18,947 nt of DNA from Methanomicrobiales archaeon (GTDB taxonomy: Archaea > Halobacteriota > Methanomicrobia > Methanomicrobiales > Methanomicrobiaceae), in assembly GCA_012523385.1 (NCBI GenBank), contig JAAYIO010000028.1, positions 1 through 18,947 on the forward strand. The letters run 5' to 3'. The translations under genes and the position numbers were made by a program. Every line of letters starts with the position of its first letter. The stretch's first letter is position 1. Below, in pieces: positions 7,990 through 15,242 of the stretch. The notes under the pieces are model-generated. The model worked only from the letters and a program-made list of their open reading frames with translations. It made no database searches and had not been told where the DNA came from.

Positions 7990-9108
7990 TTATAGACAGT
8001 TTCTGATCCACCAGACAACAAAACGAACCCATTCTTCAGGCATAGATTCATTGCCGATGCAAAAACCATCCGAAATAACAGACATATCGATACCAATGTC
8101 AGCAGAGAACCCTTTCATCATCGAACAGACAGCTTCCCTCCCGGCTTTGTCAGGCAGAAGCCCCCATGTTACCTCATCTGCAATGTGAAGGACAGCGGCG
8201 GTTACTGCAACCAGCACCGGATCCGTAGCACGTTCCCGCAGTGCGGCCAAAAATGATGTTCGGTCATGCACACCGGGAAGGGATGAGGCAACCTCCCAAA
8301 ACTTTTGCTCCCCGATACCATACCGCCTAAGACGAACCAGCATGTTTTGCTGATGCTCTGGGCAGAGAGAGGTCTGACGGGCCAATGCATCGCGGGTCGC
8401 CTCCCTAACACAACGGGCGATCAACTCTCCCAATTTTGCATGTTTGCCCGCGTTGGTGAGGCAGAGGGGATGGCTACGATCACTTACGATGGTAATCATA
8501 TCTGTACCCGAACCAGTCGCAATACCTTTTGAGTAACACGAAGGCGCCATCAACTCCTGAAGCACGGACGACTTTGCTTCTGTTGCCGTCATCACCACCC
8601 GTGCCATCGTCTCCGGCGGAAGAGAGGCACCAATAAAAAGCATCGTGTTTATGGTTCCCGCGAGATCACCAAATTCACCGTTATCCTCATAAAATGAAGC
8701 CGGGTCACCCGCACGTCCGCCATTCCCCTCAATCCCTCCGGTTACAACCGCCGTCACGGTGAGTCCACGGAAGGTGTGCGTGGCAACCACGGCATTTTTC
8801 ATATCTGCCCCGGTGAGCATCCCCGTCGACTTGTCGGGATCAAAACCAAGACAGGATGCCATAAGGCGCAGGCATGCATCGATACAACCTCCTTCAAGAT
8901 CATTTGAACAGCAGGAATCCCCCGTTAACTGATGGTTGAAGACCATCTCAAGGTCTTCACGGTACCCGCCATTCAGCCATGAGGTGGAAAGCACGCTTCG
9001 CCCTGGCGGCAGAACTGCTACGATGCTGGTATTGTCACGGTATATCTTCTCCCCCCCGGGAGTTTCACAGAGTAAGATTTTTGTTCTGGTTCCTGTATTG
9101 TCTTTCAT
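7990..9108 (-). CDS. cbiZ: Adenosylcobinamide amidohydrolase CbiZ with C-terminal extension
   Basis: CbiZ removes the aminopropanol side chain from adenosylcobinamide to give adenosylcobyric acid, so that archaea can salvage incomplete corrinoids for cobalamin synthesis in the cytoplasm. Family marks include STSWLNGGYRED near residue 41, KNAVVATHTF, VTAVVTGGIEGNGGRAGDP, the block GTINTMLFI, and TATEAKSSVLQEL followed by GIATGSGTDM. The CbiZ domain fills about residues 10-245. A further roughly 125 residues (from about SLCPEHQQNM to the end WIRNCL) form an extension I do not recognise. I chose ATG at 9108 (372 aa) because a TATA-like GTATGTATATC lies about 25 nt upstream, suggesting a leaderless or near-leaderless mRNA, and GGTG precedes it. 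The frame is also open to ATG at 9168 (392 aa). Nearest neighbour upstream is pgk on the same strand. Confidence 0.85.
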   Translation of the reverse strand: MKDNTGTRTKILLCETPGGEKIYRDNTSIVAVLPPGRSVLSTSWLNGGYREDLEMVFNHQLTGDSCCSNDLEGGCIDACLRLMASCLGFDPDKSTGMLTGADMKNAVVATHTFRGLTVTAVVTGGIEGNGGRAGDPASFYEDNGEFGDLAGTINTMLFIGASLPPETMARVVMTATEAKSSVLQELMAPSCYSKGIATGSGTDMITIVSDRSHPLCLTNAGKHAKLGELIARCVREATRDALARQTSLCPEHQQNMLVRLRRYGIGEQKFWEVASSLPGVHDRTSFLAALRERATDPVLVAVTAAVLHIADEVTWGLLPDKAGREAVCSMMKGFSADIGIDMSVISDGFCIGNESMPEEWVRFVVWWIRNCL

Positions 9109-9127
9109 GAAGCACCGGATCGATTCT

Positions 9128-9140
9128 GATATACATACTC
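9128..9140 (-). promoter_or_regulatory. Likely TATA box of cbiZ
   Basis: The minus strand reads AGTATGTATATC here, about 25 nt before the ATG at 9108. If real, transcription would begin at or just before that ATG, which argues against the longer 9168 start. I see no cobalamin riboswitch in the spacer up to pgk. Confidence 0.4.
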
Positions 9141-9311
9141 TGAAAGGGTGAAACATAAATGCCGCCATTTTGTGTCCTGCCCAGAGGCGTCACATGCTAA
9201 CACAGAGCAAAGAACAGGGGTCGCGAGAGAACAGAAAAATATACGGTATGAAAAAATAAGGCAAAAACGCCCCATTCCATCCATTCCCCATCCACGGGGA
9301 GATTGAGACAC

Positions 9312-10523
9312 CTACCAGAAACGGATTTTTGACTCCTGAAGAGCCTCAACCGCAGGTAGCATCTTCCCTGTCAGAAATTCAATGCAGGCGCCGCCACCGG
9401 TGGAGATATGGGAGAACTTCTGAGCAATGCCCATTGATTCAATGACCACAGCGGTGTGACCACCTCCCACCACGGAGAATTTTGCACATGCTGCAGCCCG
9501 CAGAATTTCATTGGTACCGATCGCAAAGAGCGGATCTTCAAAGACACCGGCAGGGCCGTTTAAGACCACGGTGCCCGATTCACGGATGAGATCCGTTATG
9601 GGCCCAATGGATTCGAGACCGCAGTCAAGAACCGGCAGATCAGGGATAGCAGTGACCGGACACTCAGCGCGGGATGCACCGGAACGGACCGCAACGGTCT
9701 CCGGCAGAACAATCATATCCCCGTATCTGGCGAGAATATCACGGGCCTTCTCCACCTCAGGGAGGTAGCCAAGTTTGCGGATAAGCTCTTCAGACGGCGA
9801 CCCGATACCGATGCCCTGTGCCTTCAAAAAGACATTAGCCACCACACCGACGGCAATAACCCGGTCGGTAATGCCGCCGGAGAGGACATTTATCGCCACA
9901 TCAAGGGAGTCATCCACCTTGGTGCCGCCAAGGACAAAGGTCACCGGACCAGGTGCCCCAGAGAGCACCCGCGAAAGGGTGGCAATCTCTTTTTCCATAA
10001 GGAGTCCTGCCACTGCAGGCATCGCTCGTGGGAGACCGACGATGGTTGGCTGCGAGCGGTGTGCAGTGCCAAATGCATCATTCACGTAGATATCCCCCAT
10101 AGCGGCGAGATTACGCACCAGATGTGTTCCGAGGGCCTCCTCACCGGACATCCTAAGATTCTCTTCAGCATTAAACCGGACATTTTCAAGCATCAGGACG
10201 TCGCCTGCATTCATCTCCGCCACCGTTTCACGGGCACATCGCCCGAATATGTCATCGATATAGTGAACCTGACGACCAATAAGCCGCTCCAGCCGGGCGG
10301 CATGGACTTCAAGCGTAGTGAAATCCTTTTTCTGGGGACGGGACTGGTGGGTGATGATGACACATTTAGCATCATCCAGCGCCTGCACCGTTGGCACATG
10401 CTCCCGGAACCGTTTGTCATCAAGAATGATACTTGAGGCAGGATCTATCGGGGAGTTAAAATCGACACGCAGGAGTACGGTTTTGCCAGCAGTTTCCGTT
10501 TCAGTGAGCGTTGCGAAGTTCAT
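9312..10523 (-). CDS. pgk: Phosphoglycerate kinase
   Basis: Transfers phosphate between 1,3-bisphosphoglycerate and ADP, forming 3-phosphoglycerate and ATP. In methanogens it serves mainly gluconeogenesis, in the cytoplasm. The 403 residues match the usual archaeal length. Motifs in order: RVDFNSP (19-25, substrate loop), THQSRP, LENVRFN, VNDAFGTAHR, LGGTKVDDS (nucleotide-binding lysine), NGPAGVFED (hinge region), VVGGGHT and the closing STGGGACIEFLTGK. These include the archaeal forms, with GGTKVDDS in place of the usual bacterial GGAKVxDK-type loop. The ATG at 10523 is preceded by CAGGTG about 9 nt upstream. It ends in TAG (9312-9314). The QueG-like gene lies 117 nt upstream on the same strand; a weak AT-rich box in the gap (TAATAATAATG) may be a separate promoter. 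Confidence 0.96.
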   Translation of the reverse strand: MNFATLTETETAGKTVLLRVDFNSPIDPASSIILDDKRFREHVPTVQALDDAKCVIITHQSRPQKKDFTTLEVHAARLERLIGRQVHYIDDIFGRCARETVAEMNAGDVLMLENVRFNAEENLRMSGEEALGTHLVRNLAAMGDIYVNDAFGTAHRSQPTIVGLPRAMPAVAGLLMEKEIATLSRVLSGAPGPVTFVLGGTKVDDSLDVAINVLSGGITDRVIAVGVVANVFLKAQGIGIGSPSEELIRKLGYLPEVEKARDILARYGDMIVLPETVAVRSGASRAECPVTAIPDLPVLDCGLESIGPITDLIRESGTVVLNGPAGVFEDPLFAIGTNEILRAAACAKFSVVGGGHTAVVIESMGIAQKFSHISTGGGACIEFLTGKMLPAVEALQESKIRFW

Positions 10524-10640
10524 ATTGTATTACACCTGAGGGACACCAAAGAGGACAGACGAATTTCTCTCTATGCATTATTATTAGCACCGGATTTGCA
10601 ATAGTGTTTTCTTCGGAAGAGGGCACAGTGCAGGGAAAAA

Positions 10641-11444
10641 TTACTTCACCCCATACCGGCGAACGTGCTCCCACGCACGGTGGAGGCCTTCTGCATCTGT
10701 CCGATTCCGGTAGATTCCGGTATCCTCCCGGCGGTAATGCACCCTGTCCTCACCCACCGGACAAACCTTGATGCAGACGCCGCAGGGAGAGCGATAGTGT
10801 TCGTTAAGACGCAGGCTGTATCCGGCGCAGGTCGCTGTATCCGTCAATCCATCGGGATAATCCTCAGCGCTGAGCGCCTGCACAGGGCATTGCTCGACAC
10901 ACTGCATGCACCTTGTGCAAAGCATTCCCTCCATCATCGGGTCGGAGGCAAGGGGCGCAGCAGTGAGAACCGATCCAAACCGGACACGCGGCCCATACGC
11001 GGGAGTAAGGAGCATATTGTTTACGCCAAAGGTGCCGAGCCCCGCAAGGTATGCCGCATGGCGGTGAGAGAAGAAGGCCACCGGATTATGTACCAGCACA
11101 CTCACATGCCCATACCCATCGCGGGGGATAGAGACAGACGGGTACCCGTGCTGATTGAGAAACTCTGCGATTCGGTAGGTATACTGGTCAAGGAGCGTGT
11201 TGATGGTGCGGTACTCTTCACGGTACCAGATCGATGGAGACGTCTCAAGGGCAGGGAGATGCACAGGGAGACCGATCACCACTACGGACTCTGCCTCAGG
11301 CCAAATGAAGTGAGGGAAAAAAGCCTGCGGCATATCGGGATTCAGGGACGGGTCTTCCCACCGTGAGACAGAGACAATCCCTAAGAGAGGAATATCCATC
11401 CCTCGGCATTTCGCCTGTATCATCTGCTTTAGGTCTTCGGCCAT
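10641..11444 (-). CDS. QueG-like double [4Fe-4S] cluster protein
   Basis: An iron-sulfur oxidoreductase-like protein of 267 residues related to the core of epoxyqueuosine reductase. The block GLGTFGVNNMLLTPAYGPRV matches the QueG-type GLG-IGKNTLLI motif, and two ferredoxin-type clusters follow: CTRCMQCVEQCP (cysteines near 176, 179, 182, 186) and a second set ending CGVCIKVCPVG (cysteines near 206, 221, 224, 228). It lacks the C-terminal HEAT-like repeats of full QueG, and archaea generally make archaeosine rather than queuosine, so an epoxyqueuosine reductase function is doubtful. Methanogens carry several such proteins of unknown role. QueG itself uses cobalamin, which gives a loose link to the nearby cbiZ. 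The frame extends to a GTG at 11516; I prefer ATG at 11444, though neither has a clear ribosome binding site. Confidence 0.8.
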   Translation of the reverse strand: MAEDLKQMIQAKCRGMDIPLLGIVSVSRWEDPSLNPDMPQAFFPHFIWPEAESVVVIGLPVHLPALETSPSIWYREEYRTINTLLDQYTYRIAEFLNQHGYPSVSIPRDGYGHVSVLVHNPVAFFSHRHAAYLAGLGTFGVNNMLLTPAYGPRVRFGSVLTAAPLASDPMMEGMLCTRCMQCVEQCPVQALSAEDYPDGLTDTATCAGYSLRLNEHYRSPCGVCIKVCPVGEDRVHYRREDTGIYRNRTDAEGLHRAWEHVRRYGVK

Positions 11445-11641
11445 AAAATCAGTCAGTCTTGTTGTCTTGCGTGCAAGGGGAAAAGGGCTTCTGTCTATTT
11501 GCCTGTAGATACACACATAACGGCAACGGAGTCATCCAGTCATAACAGATCAAATCAGATCAAACGGAACGTGCCATTCAGGAAACAAAGCAAGATACAA
11601 AAGACAGATCGCTGTCAGAAGAAACGAAAGAATAAAAATGT

Positions 11642-11663
11642 GATACTAATAAGAATTAGTATC
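11642..11663 (-). terminator. Hairpin overlapping the stop codon of the CxxC gene
   Basis: A perfect 9-bp inverted repeat, GATACTAAT and ATTAGTATC, around a 4-nt loop. On the minus strand it covers the last Tyr codon and TAA stop of the gene at 11656 and is followed within about 5 nt by TTTTT, giving the form of a hairpin plus T-tract terminator. Confidence 0.5.
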
Positions 11664-11853
11664 TTGGTTTTCTGTGCTTTGGGAAGCAATCGTTGCAATA
11701 AACAGGCCTTCCTTCGGTTGGCTTGAATGGAACGTCACATTCCTTTCCGCAATCTGCGCATGTTGCTTTATGCATTTCGCGGGGCCCACCAAAGGAGCGC
11801 TGACCGCTGTCCTGACCACGGCTTCCGCCCCGGTAATTGTTTCTGTCGTTCAT
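11656..11853 (-). CDS. CxxC-x17-CxxC domain mini-protein
   Basis: A 65-residue protein with a glycine/arginine/asparagine-rich N-terminal half (MNDRNNYRGGSRGQDSGQRS) and a compact zinc-ribbon-like half. CADC and CNDC are separated by exactly 17 residues, and the domain ends CFPKHRKPRY. This fits the CxxC-x17-CxxC family known from methanogens and some bacteria, whose likely role is metal and nucleic-acid binding. A basic RGG-like tail next to a zinc knuckle suggests RNA binding, but that is inference. The start ATG at 11853 has no strong ribosome binding site. The stop lies in a hairpin terminator. Confidence 0.85.
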   Translation of the reverse strand: MNDRNNYRGGSRGQDSGQRSFGGPREMHKATCADCGKECDVPFKPTEGRPVYCNDCFPKHRKPRY

Positions 11854-12284
11854 GAGATAAACTCAGATCAATAAAGGTCCTATGGGTTAATAGAGATTCC
11901 CATCAGAACATATTTCCGCGTAATGACAGGAGGACAATAGAATTCAGATATTCATACCCAGAATCGGTTAAAACGGCAGAAATTTACCGCCACCAGAGCA
12001 TTCGTGAAGGAGGTATTTTCTTGCGGTAGCCTTCATGTGCCTGCGCGATGAATCGTGCCAAATACCTGCGTCACGGCAACGTGATCTGCTCATTCCTAAA
12101 CAGACCAAAACTCCCAAAAAAGCATATCATCCACAACAGCAACCGCAGCGACGAATAACGGCGGGTGCATTTACCACCCAGTGGGCAGTGGGCCAAAGAG
12201 TGCGATAGAAGGGTATGGATAAACGTCTGAAGCGCCCGGCAGGGCGAGGTTAGATAGCGGGCACCCCCTCCATGAAATAGATTT
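11854..12284. other. Intergenic spacer, nothing recognised
   Basis: About 430 bp between the divergent CxxC gene and the first membrane protein. I see no tRNA-like T-loop and no convincing short gene. Both flanking genes diverge from here, so their promoters should be inside it. Confidence 0.5.
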
Positions 12285-12866
12285 ATGCGCCTGAAAGGCG
12301 ACGTCCTCGGTATGGACCTTGTCTACGGGATGTATTTTCTTGTGTTCGGCCTTTTGTTTGGCATCACAGGGACAATCATCGTCTATGCCTCCCGCTATAT
12401 TTTCGTTGAGCACAAAGGAGCAGGGGCGGTGGTATTTCTCTCTGGATGTGCAGTTACCACATATTACCGCCTTCAGATGCCCCCCGCACCGTTTGTTCCG
12501 ATATCTTTTCTGACAACTGCAACCGGATTTTTGATTCACCCGCTCTTTCTTGCATCAGGAGTTCTCGTCATCTCCGGATTTGCCCGATACCGTCCCTATA
12601 TGAAAGCGAAGGTGATATTTTCAGCACTTTTTGTCTCCGCGGGCACCAGCTCAGTTTTGGGAGTAATGGGATTTGATAAGGCTCTGTCGTTGACAATCAA
12701 CTGGCTTCATCCGGTCATACAATCACTTCTCAACGGACTCATCACCACGTGTCTCGCCGTGGTCGTTTGCATTGGGGTATGTGAACTGCTTATATTCCTA
12801 CAGGCAAGACAGACGCCTCACCTCGAGGAGAGAGATGAGGGACATCTCCTCGAGAAACCCGAATGA
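12285..12866 (+). CDS. Unrecognised multi-spanning membrane protein (193 aa)
   Basis: I do not recognise the family. The protein has about five hydrophobic segments: near residues 12-33 (YGMYFLVFGLLFGITGTIIV), 43-60, 72-98, 108-125 and 140-172. A short charged C-terminal tail (HLEERDEGHLLEKPE) would face the aqueous side. There are no cofactor motifs. ATG at 12285 gives the longest form; ATG at 12312 (MDLVYGM) is also possible, and neither has a clear ribosome binding site. The tail codons lie within an inverted repeat. It is followed 71 nt later by a second membrane protein of similar size on the same strand, so the two may be cotranscribed and act together. Confidence 0.65.
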   Translation: MRLKGDVLGMDLVYGMYFLVFGLLFGITGTIIVYASRYIFVEHKGAGAVVFLSGCAVTTYYRLQMPPAPFVPISFLTTATGFLIHPLFLASGVLVISGFARYRPYMKAKVIFSALFVSAGTSSVLGVMGFDKALSLTINWLHPVIQSLLNGLITTCLAVVVCIGVCELLIFLQARQTPHLEERDEGHLLEKPE

Positions 12867-12877
12867 GGTGCGGGTTT
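12822..12877 (+). terminator. Two tandem hairpins across the stop codon
   Basis: CTCGAGGAGA (12822-12831) and TCTCCTCGAG (12845-12854) form a perfect 10-bp inverted repeat. AAACCCG (12855-12861) and CGGGTTT (12871-12877) form a second 7-bp one, with the TGA stop at 12864-12866 in its loop. They could attenuate transcription or protect the mRNA end between the two membrane protein genes; no T-tract follows, so a simple terminator is not certain. Confidence 0.45.
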
Positions 12878-12937
12878 GGGGAAAGGGAATGTACACACGA
12901 CAAAAAGTTGAAGTGATATCACACTGACCATCCTGTA

Positions 12938-13459
12938 ATGATATCCGCTTCATCGCTTGCATGTCTGATCATCTTTCGGGCCCTCATACCAGGCCTGACA
13001 GCGGCCGTTATCGGTGCCGTACTTTATGCAGCGTTCTCCCGGGTACATTTCAAAGGATGGATGAAGGCAGGTATAACCCTCGGATGTGCCTCAGCGGGAG
13101 CACTCATTGTTGCTATGATGGGAAACGTGATCAGCACAGGAACTACATCCATTTTCACGGGCATTTTTCTCGCCGTTGCCGGGCCTTTATGCATCCTTTC
13201 ACCAATCTTCATCCTTGCAGAACGGGCCGAATATGCACCCGATGCAGGCATTCTTACCGTGGTTGCAGCGCTCTTCTGTGCGGCAGCAACAGGAAGACTT
13301 ATTCAGTCTCTGAACATCACTGCATTTCTGAGCGCAGGTGCATCTGCGTTCTCCACGGCATCCCTCTTTCTCTTCACGTTTGCCATCATGGCGGGCATCC
13401 ATATTGTCCTCGGGGCGGAATTCTTCATATTCACCTGCCTGATTCAGCAGAGAAAATGA
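12938..13459 (+). CDS. Unrecognised multi-spanning membrane protein (173 aa)
   Basis: A hydrophobic protein with about five membrane segments (roughly residues 5-30, 44-60, 68-95, 101-120 and 132-168), rich in alanine and small residues, with no motif I can assign. ATG at 12938 (MISASSLACLIIF) is the first in frame and lacks a clear ribosome binding site. An overlapping frame at 12961-13485 is of similar length but is polar, rich in Cys, His and Arg, and reads like a shadow. The size and topology resemble the preceding protein without obvious sequence similarity. A heteromeric membrane complex is a guess. Confidence 0.6.
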   Translation: MISASSLACLIIFRALIPGLTAAVIGAVLYAAFSRVHFKGWMKAGITLGCASAGALIVAMMGNVISTGTTSIFTGIFLAVAGPLCILSPIFILAERAEYAPDAGILTVVAALFCAAATGRLIQSLNITAFLSAGASAFSTASLFLFTFAIMAGIHIVLGAEFFIFTCLIQQRK

Positions 13460-13613
13460 GAGAGGTGGGCCCAAAAAAAGGCTGAAAAAAATGCTCCTTA
13501 TGTAGCAGAAAAACCAATCCCAATAATCGGATTTTTTCGGTAACCACGGTGTGGAAAGAATACGATCATACCAGGACATGAAGTATAACATCCTATGCGG
13601 GCAAAACTCTGCT

Positions 13614-13886
13614 ATGATTCGTAAGGTAATCACCATTCTCCTTTCAGCCGCACTTCTTGTTACCATGGCGGCGGCTGTGTCAGAAACTATTGGCGGCGAT
13701 ATTGGATATTATCAGATAAATGCAGACATTGAAGGCGCATCTGTTTACTTAGATAGTGACTTAAAGGGTGTAACCGGAGAGGACGGCACTCTGATGGTCA
13801 ATGTCTACACCACCGGCACTCCATACACCACCTACAAGGTTGAGAAAAATGGATACACCACATACACCGGAAAAATTACCCAGTAA
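13614..13886 (+). CDS. PEGA-domain surface protein, 5' part up to an in-frame TAA
   Basis: From ATG at 13614 the product begins with a signal peptide (MIRKVITILLSAALLVTMAA). A PEGA-type domain follows: GYYQINADIEGASVYLDSDL, then VNVYTTGTPYTTYKVEKNGY and TTYTGKITQ. PEGA domains are small beta-rich modules common in surface proteins of methanogens. At codon 91 a TAA ends the frame just before the last strand of the domain. The frame continues intact to 14030 with the rest of the domain and a membrane anchor, so this is the 5' part of a broken 138-residue protein. A longer start (13551) is possible, but the ATG at 13614 gives the cleanest signal peptide. Confidence 0.65.
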   Translation: MIRKVITILLSAALLVTMAAAVSETIGGDIGYYQINADIEGASVYLDSDLKGVTGEDGTLMVNVYTTGTPYTTYKVEKNGYTTYTGKITQ

Positions 13887-14030
13887 CCGGCAAAGGGCGA
13901 AATTGTCCAGATCTCTGCAGACCTCAAGACAGGCCCGGTAAACCCCCAGCCGACACAGAGCCCCTTCCCCCTTGCAGGGCTCTTTGGACTGGCAGCACTC
14001 GGTGCCATTGTTCTTGCCCGGAAAGAATAA
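13887..14030 (+). pseudogene. PEGA protein, 3' part after the in-frame TAA (C-terminal anchor)
   Basis: Directly after the TAA at 13884-13886, the same frame reads PAKGEIVQISADLKTG, which completes the PEGA domain. A Pro/Thr linker (PVNPQPTQSPFP) follows, then a hydrophobic segment (LAGLFGLAALGAIVLA) and a basic end RKE with its own TAA. This is the layout of an archaeosortase-like sorting signal of a surface protein. It has no start of its own. In related proteins I remember, the position of the TAA is often tyrosine in an ITQYPA-type motif, so one substitution (TAY to TAA) explains the break. Confidence 0.75.
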
Positions 14031-14048
14031 TCCTCTTTTTTCTTTGTT
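14031..14048 (+). terminator. T-rich terminator after the PEGA gene
   Basis: TCCTCTTTTTTCTTTG directly follows the distal stop at 14030, a T-tract in the usual archaeal terminator position. It supports the view that the transcript once ended here rather than at the internal TAA. Confidence 0.4.
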
Positions 14049-14187
14049 ATAATTATTCAATATTTCTGAGCGAAGCGCCCGTGCCCATTTACCGCGATGT
14101 AGTCAGCAATCTCACATCCACAATTAAGGCAGGCATCGTGGATTCACAAAATTCAGCACATAGGCAGAAACACATCTTTATTCCACT

Positions 14188-14526
14188 TCACTTTCCCCGG
14201 TAGACCAAGACAGTGACTTCCTGTTCGGTGACCAGGCCCCCGGAGATTATCACATCCAGCCGGGGCTTGATCATCTCGATCTTCTCCCGTGAATCAACGA
14301 CCTCCACGATCACCGGCAGATCGGTTGAGAGTCGGAGAATCGAGGTGGTGTGGATACGGCTTGTCGCCCCGAATCCGGAAATACCCCGCAGCACCGTGGC
14401 ACCGCAAAGCCCTTCTTTCTTAAAGAATTCTACAAGATAACGGTAAAGAGGTTTACCCTCATAATGGTCAGACTCGCCGATATAGATCCGCAACATCACT
14501 GCGGCGGTATTTTTGTTGAGGTTCAT
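14188..14526 (-). CDS. DUF190 family protein
   Basis: A 112-residue protein of the DUF190 family, often found beside fluC/crcB; it is small and cytoplasmic, with a PII-like fold reported for the family. Visible marks are LRIYIGESDHYEGKPLYRYL, the block EGLCGATVLRGISGFG, and DLPVIVEVVDSREKI. I chose ATG at 14526 because it overlaps the stop of the upstream fluC as ATGA, a sign of translational coupling; the frame is open to 14553 inside fluC. It belongs to the fluoride riboswitch operon and is therefore likely induced by fluoride. Its biochemical role is unknown; it may regulate the channel or sense a ligand. Confidence 0.9.
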   Translation of the reverse strand: MNLNKNTAAVMLRIYIGESDHYEGKPLYRYLVEFFKKEGLCGATVLRGISGFGATSRIHTTSILRLSTDLPVIVEVVDSREKIEMIKPRLDVIISGGLVTEQEVTVLVYRGK

Positions 14527-14906
14527 ATCGCACTCTCCAGATACCCCGCACACACCTTTCCTGCATAGACAGCGAGCAGGGTGAAGAGCATCATCATGAA
14601 CAGGTTTGCTCCGAAGAAGAAGAATTCATTATTTTCAAGCATCCGAAATGACTCATAGCTGAATGTGGACATGGTCGTGAACGCACCAATTACCCCAATT
14701 GTGAGGAATATTCGCGTTTCTTCCGAAAAGAGACCACCATACTCCGAGAGATACATCACAAACCCAAGGAGGAAACTCCCGATTACATTTACGCCGAGTG
14801 TTCCGACCGGGAAGGTCGCGATACCGCCCTGAAACAATCCACCTAAGAGATAGCGTAAAATTGCTCCAATAAAACCACCGATACTAACGATTAACCAAAT
14901 CTGCAT
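14523..14906 (-). CDS. crcB: Fluoride channel FluC/CrcB
   Basis: Fluc proteins are dual-topology dimeric channels in the cell membrane that let fluoride leave the cell. The 127-residue length is typical. Marks: GGFIGAILRY (10-19), GTLGVNVIGS with the pore asparagine at about residue 40, and GAFTTMSTFSYE (74-85) carrying the threonine/serine and phenylalanine residues of the central sodium site and fluoride pathway. Four membrane helices are visible. GGAGG lies 11 nt before the ATG. A fluoride riboswitch fills the leader, and the DUF190 gene follows with an ATGA overlap. It is a single fluC gene, so a homodimer is expected. Confidence 0.95.
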   Translation of the reverse strand: MQIWLIVSIGGFIGAILRYLLGGLFQGGIATFPVGTLGVNVIGSFLLGFVMYLSEYGGLFSEETRIFLTIGVIGAFTTMSTFSYESFRMLENNEFFFFGANLFMMMLFTLLAVYAGKVCAGYLESAI

Positions 14907-14923
14907 TAAATTGTATGCCTCCG

Positions 14924-14988
14924 TGTAGTAGGCGTCATCAGCACAAAGGGCAGTTTCGGCACGGTGCCGGGGCGGACGCCATCACCCA
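14924..14988 (-). promoter_or_regulatory. Fluoride riboswitch (crcB motif)
   Basis: The minus strand contains the blocks of the crcB motif in order: GGGTGATGGCGTCCGCC, a GC-rich hairpin arm (CGGCACCGTGCCG), AAACTGCCC, then GCTGATGACGCCTAC. These agree with the known consensus GGNGATGGNGTTCGCC ... GCTGATGACNCCTAC. It ends about 18 nt before the ATG of fluC. The GCCT of the 3' block (plus 14930-14933) can pair with AGGC of the ribosome binding site (plus 14917-14920), so control of translation is possible, though control of transcription cannot be excluded. Confidence 0.9.
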
Positions 14989-15242
14989 AATATCTGAATG
15001 AACCGTGCAGTAGTATTCAATAGCATTCTATCCCCAATTAATTGTTACTACACAGTCGCTAAAACAGAAATCATCAGCCCAGAGGCATTTGAGGTGGGCT
15101 TTTCTTTTCCCGGAGGAACGTCTTTGCATCCAATAGCCTGAAACAGAAATAATATCATTCATTTTCGCTCATCGTCACCCTATTCCTTTATTACGTTGCC
15201 ATACAAGTTCAGATCAGGGATTCCCGAAAGAGAAGAAGAGCA
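14989..15242. other. Divergent promoter region, nothing further recognised
   Basis: This spacer must hold the promoter of the riboswitch-fluC operon (leftward) and that of the hydrolase gene at 15243 (rightward). AT-rich stretches (CAATTAATTG near 15040) are present, but I cannot assign TATA boxes with confidence. Confidence 0.4.

Noticed and set aside
10665..11366. 233-codon plus-strand frame opposite the QueG-like gene
   Set aside because: Antisense shadow; the minus strand carries two clear [4Fe-4S] motifs, while this frame has no recognisable domain.
12961..13485. 174-codon plus-strand frame overlapping the second membrane protein
   Set aside because: Overlaps a hydrophobic protein frame with a regular membrane-segment pattern; this one is a Cys/His/Arg-rich shadow.
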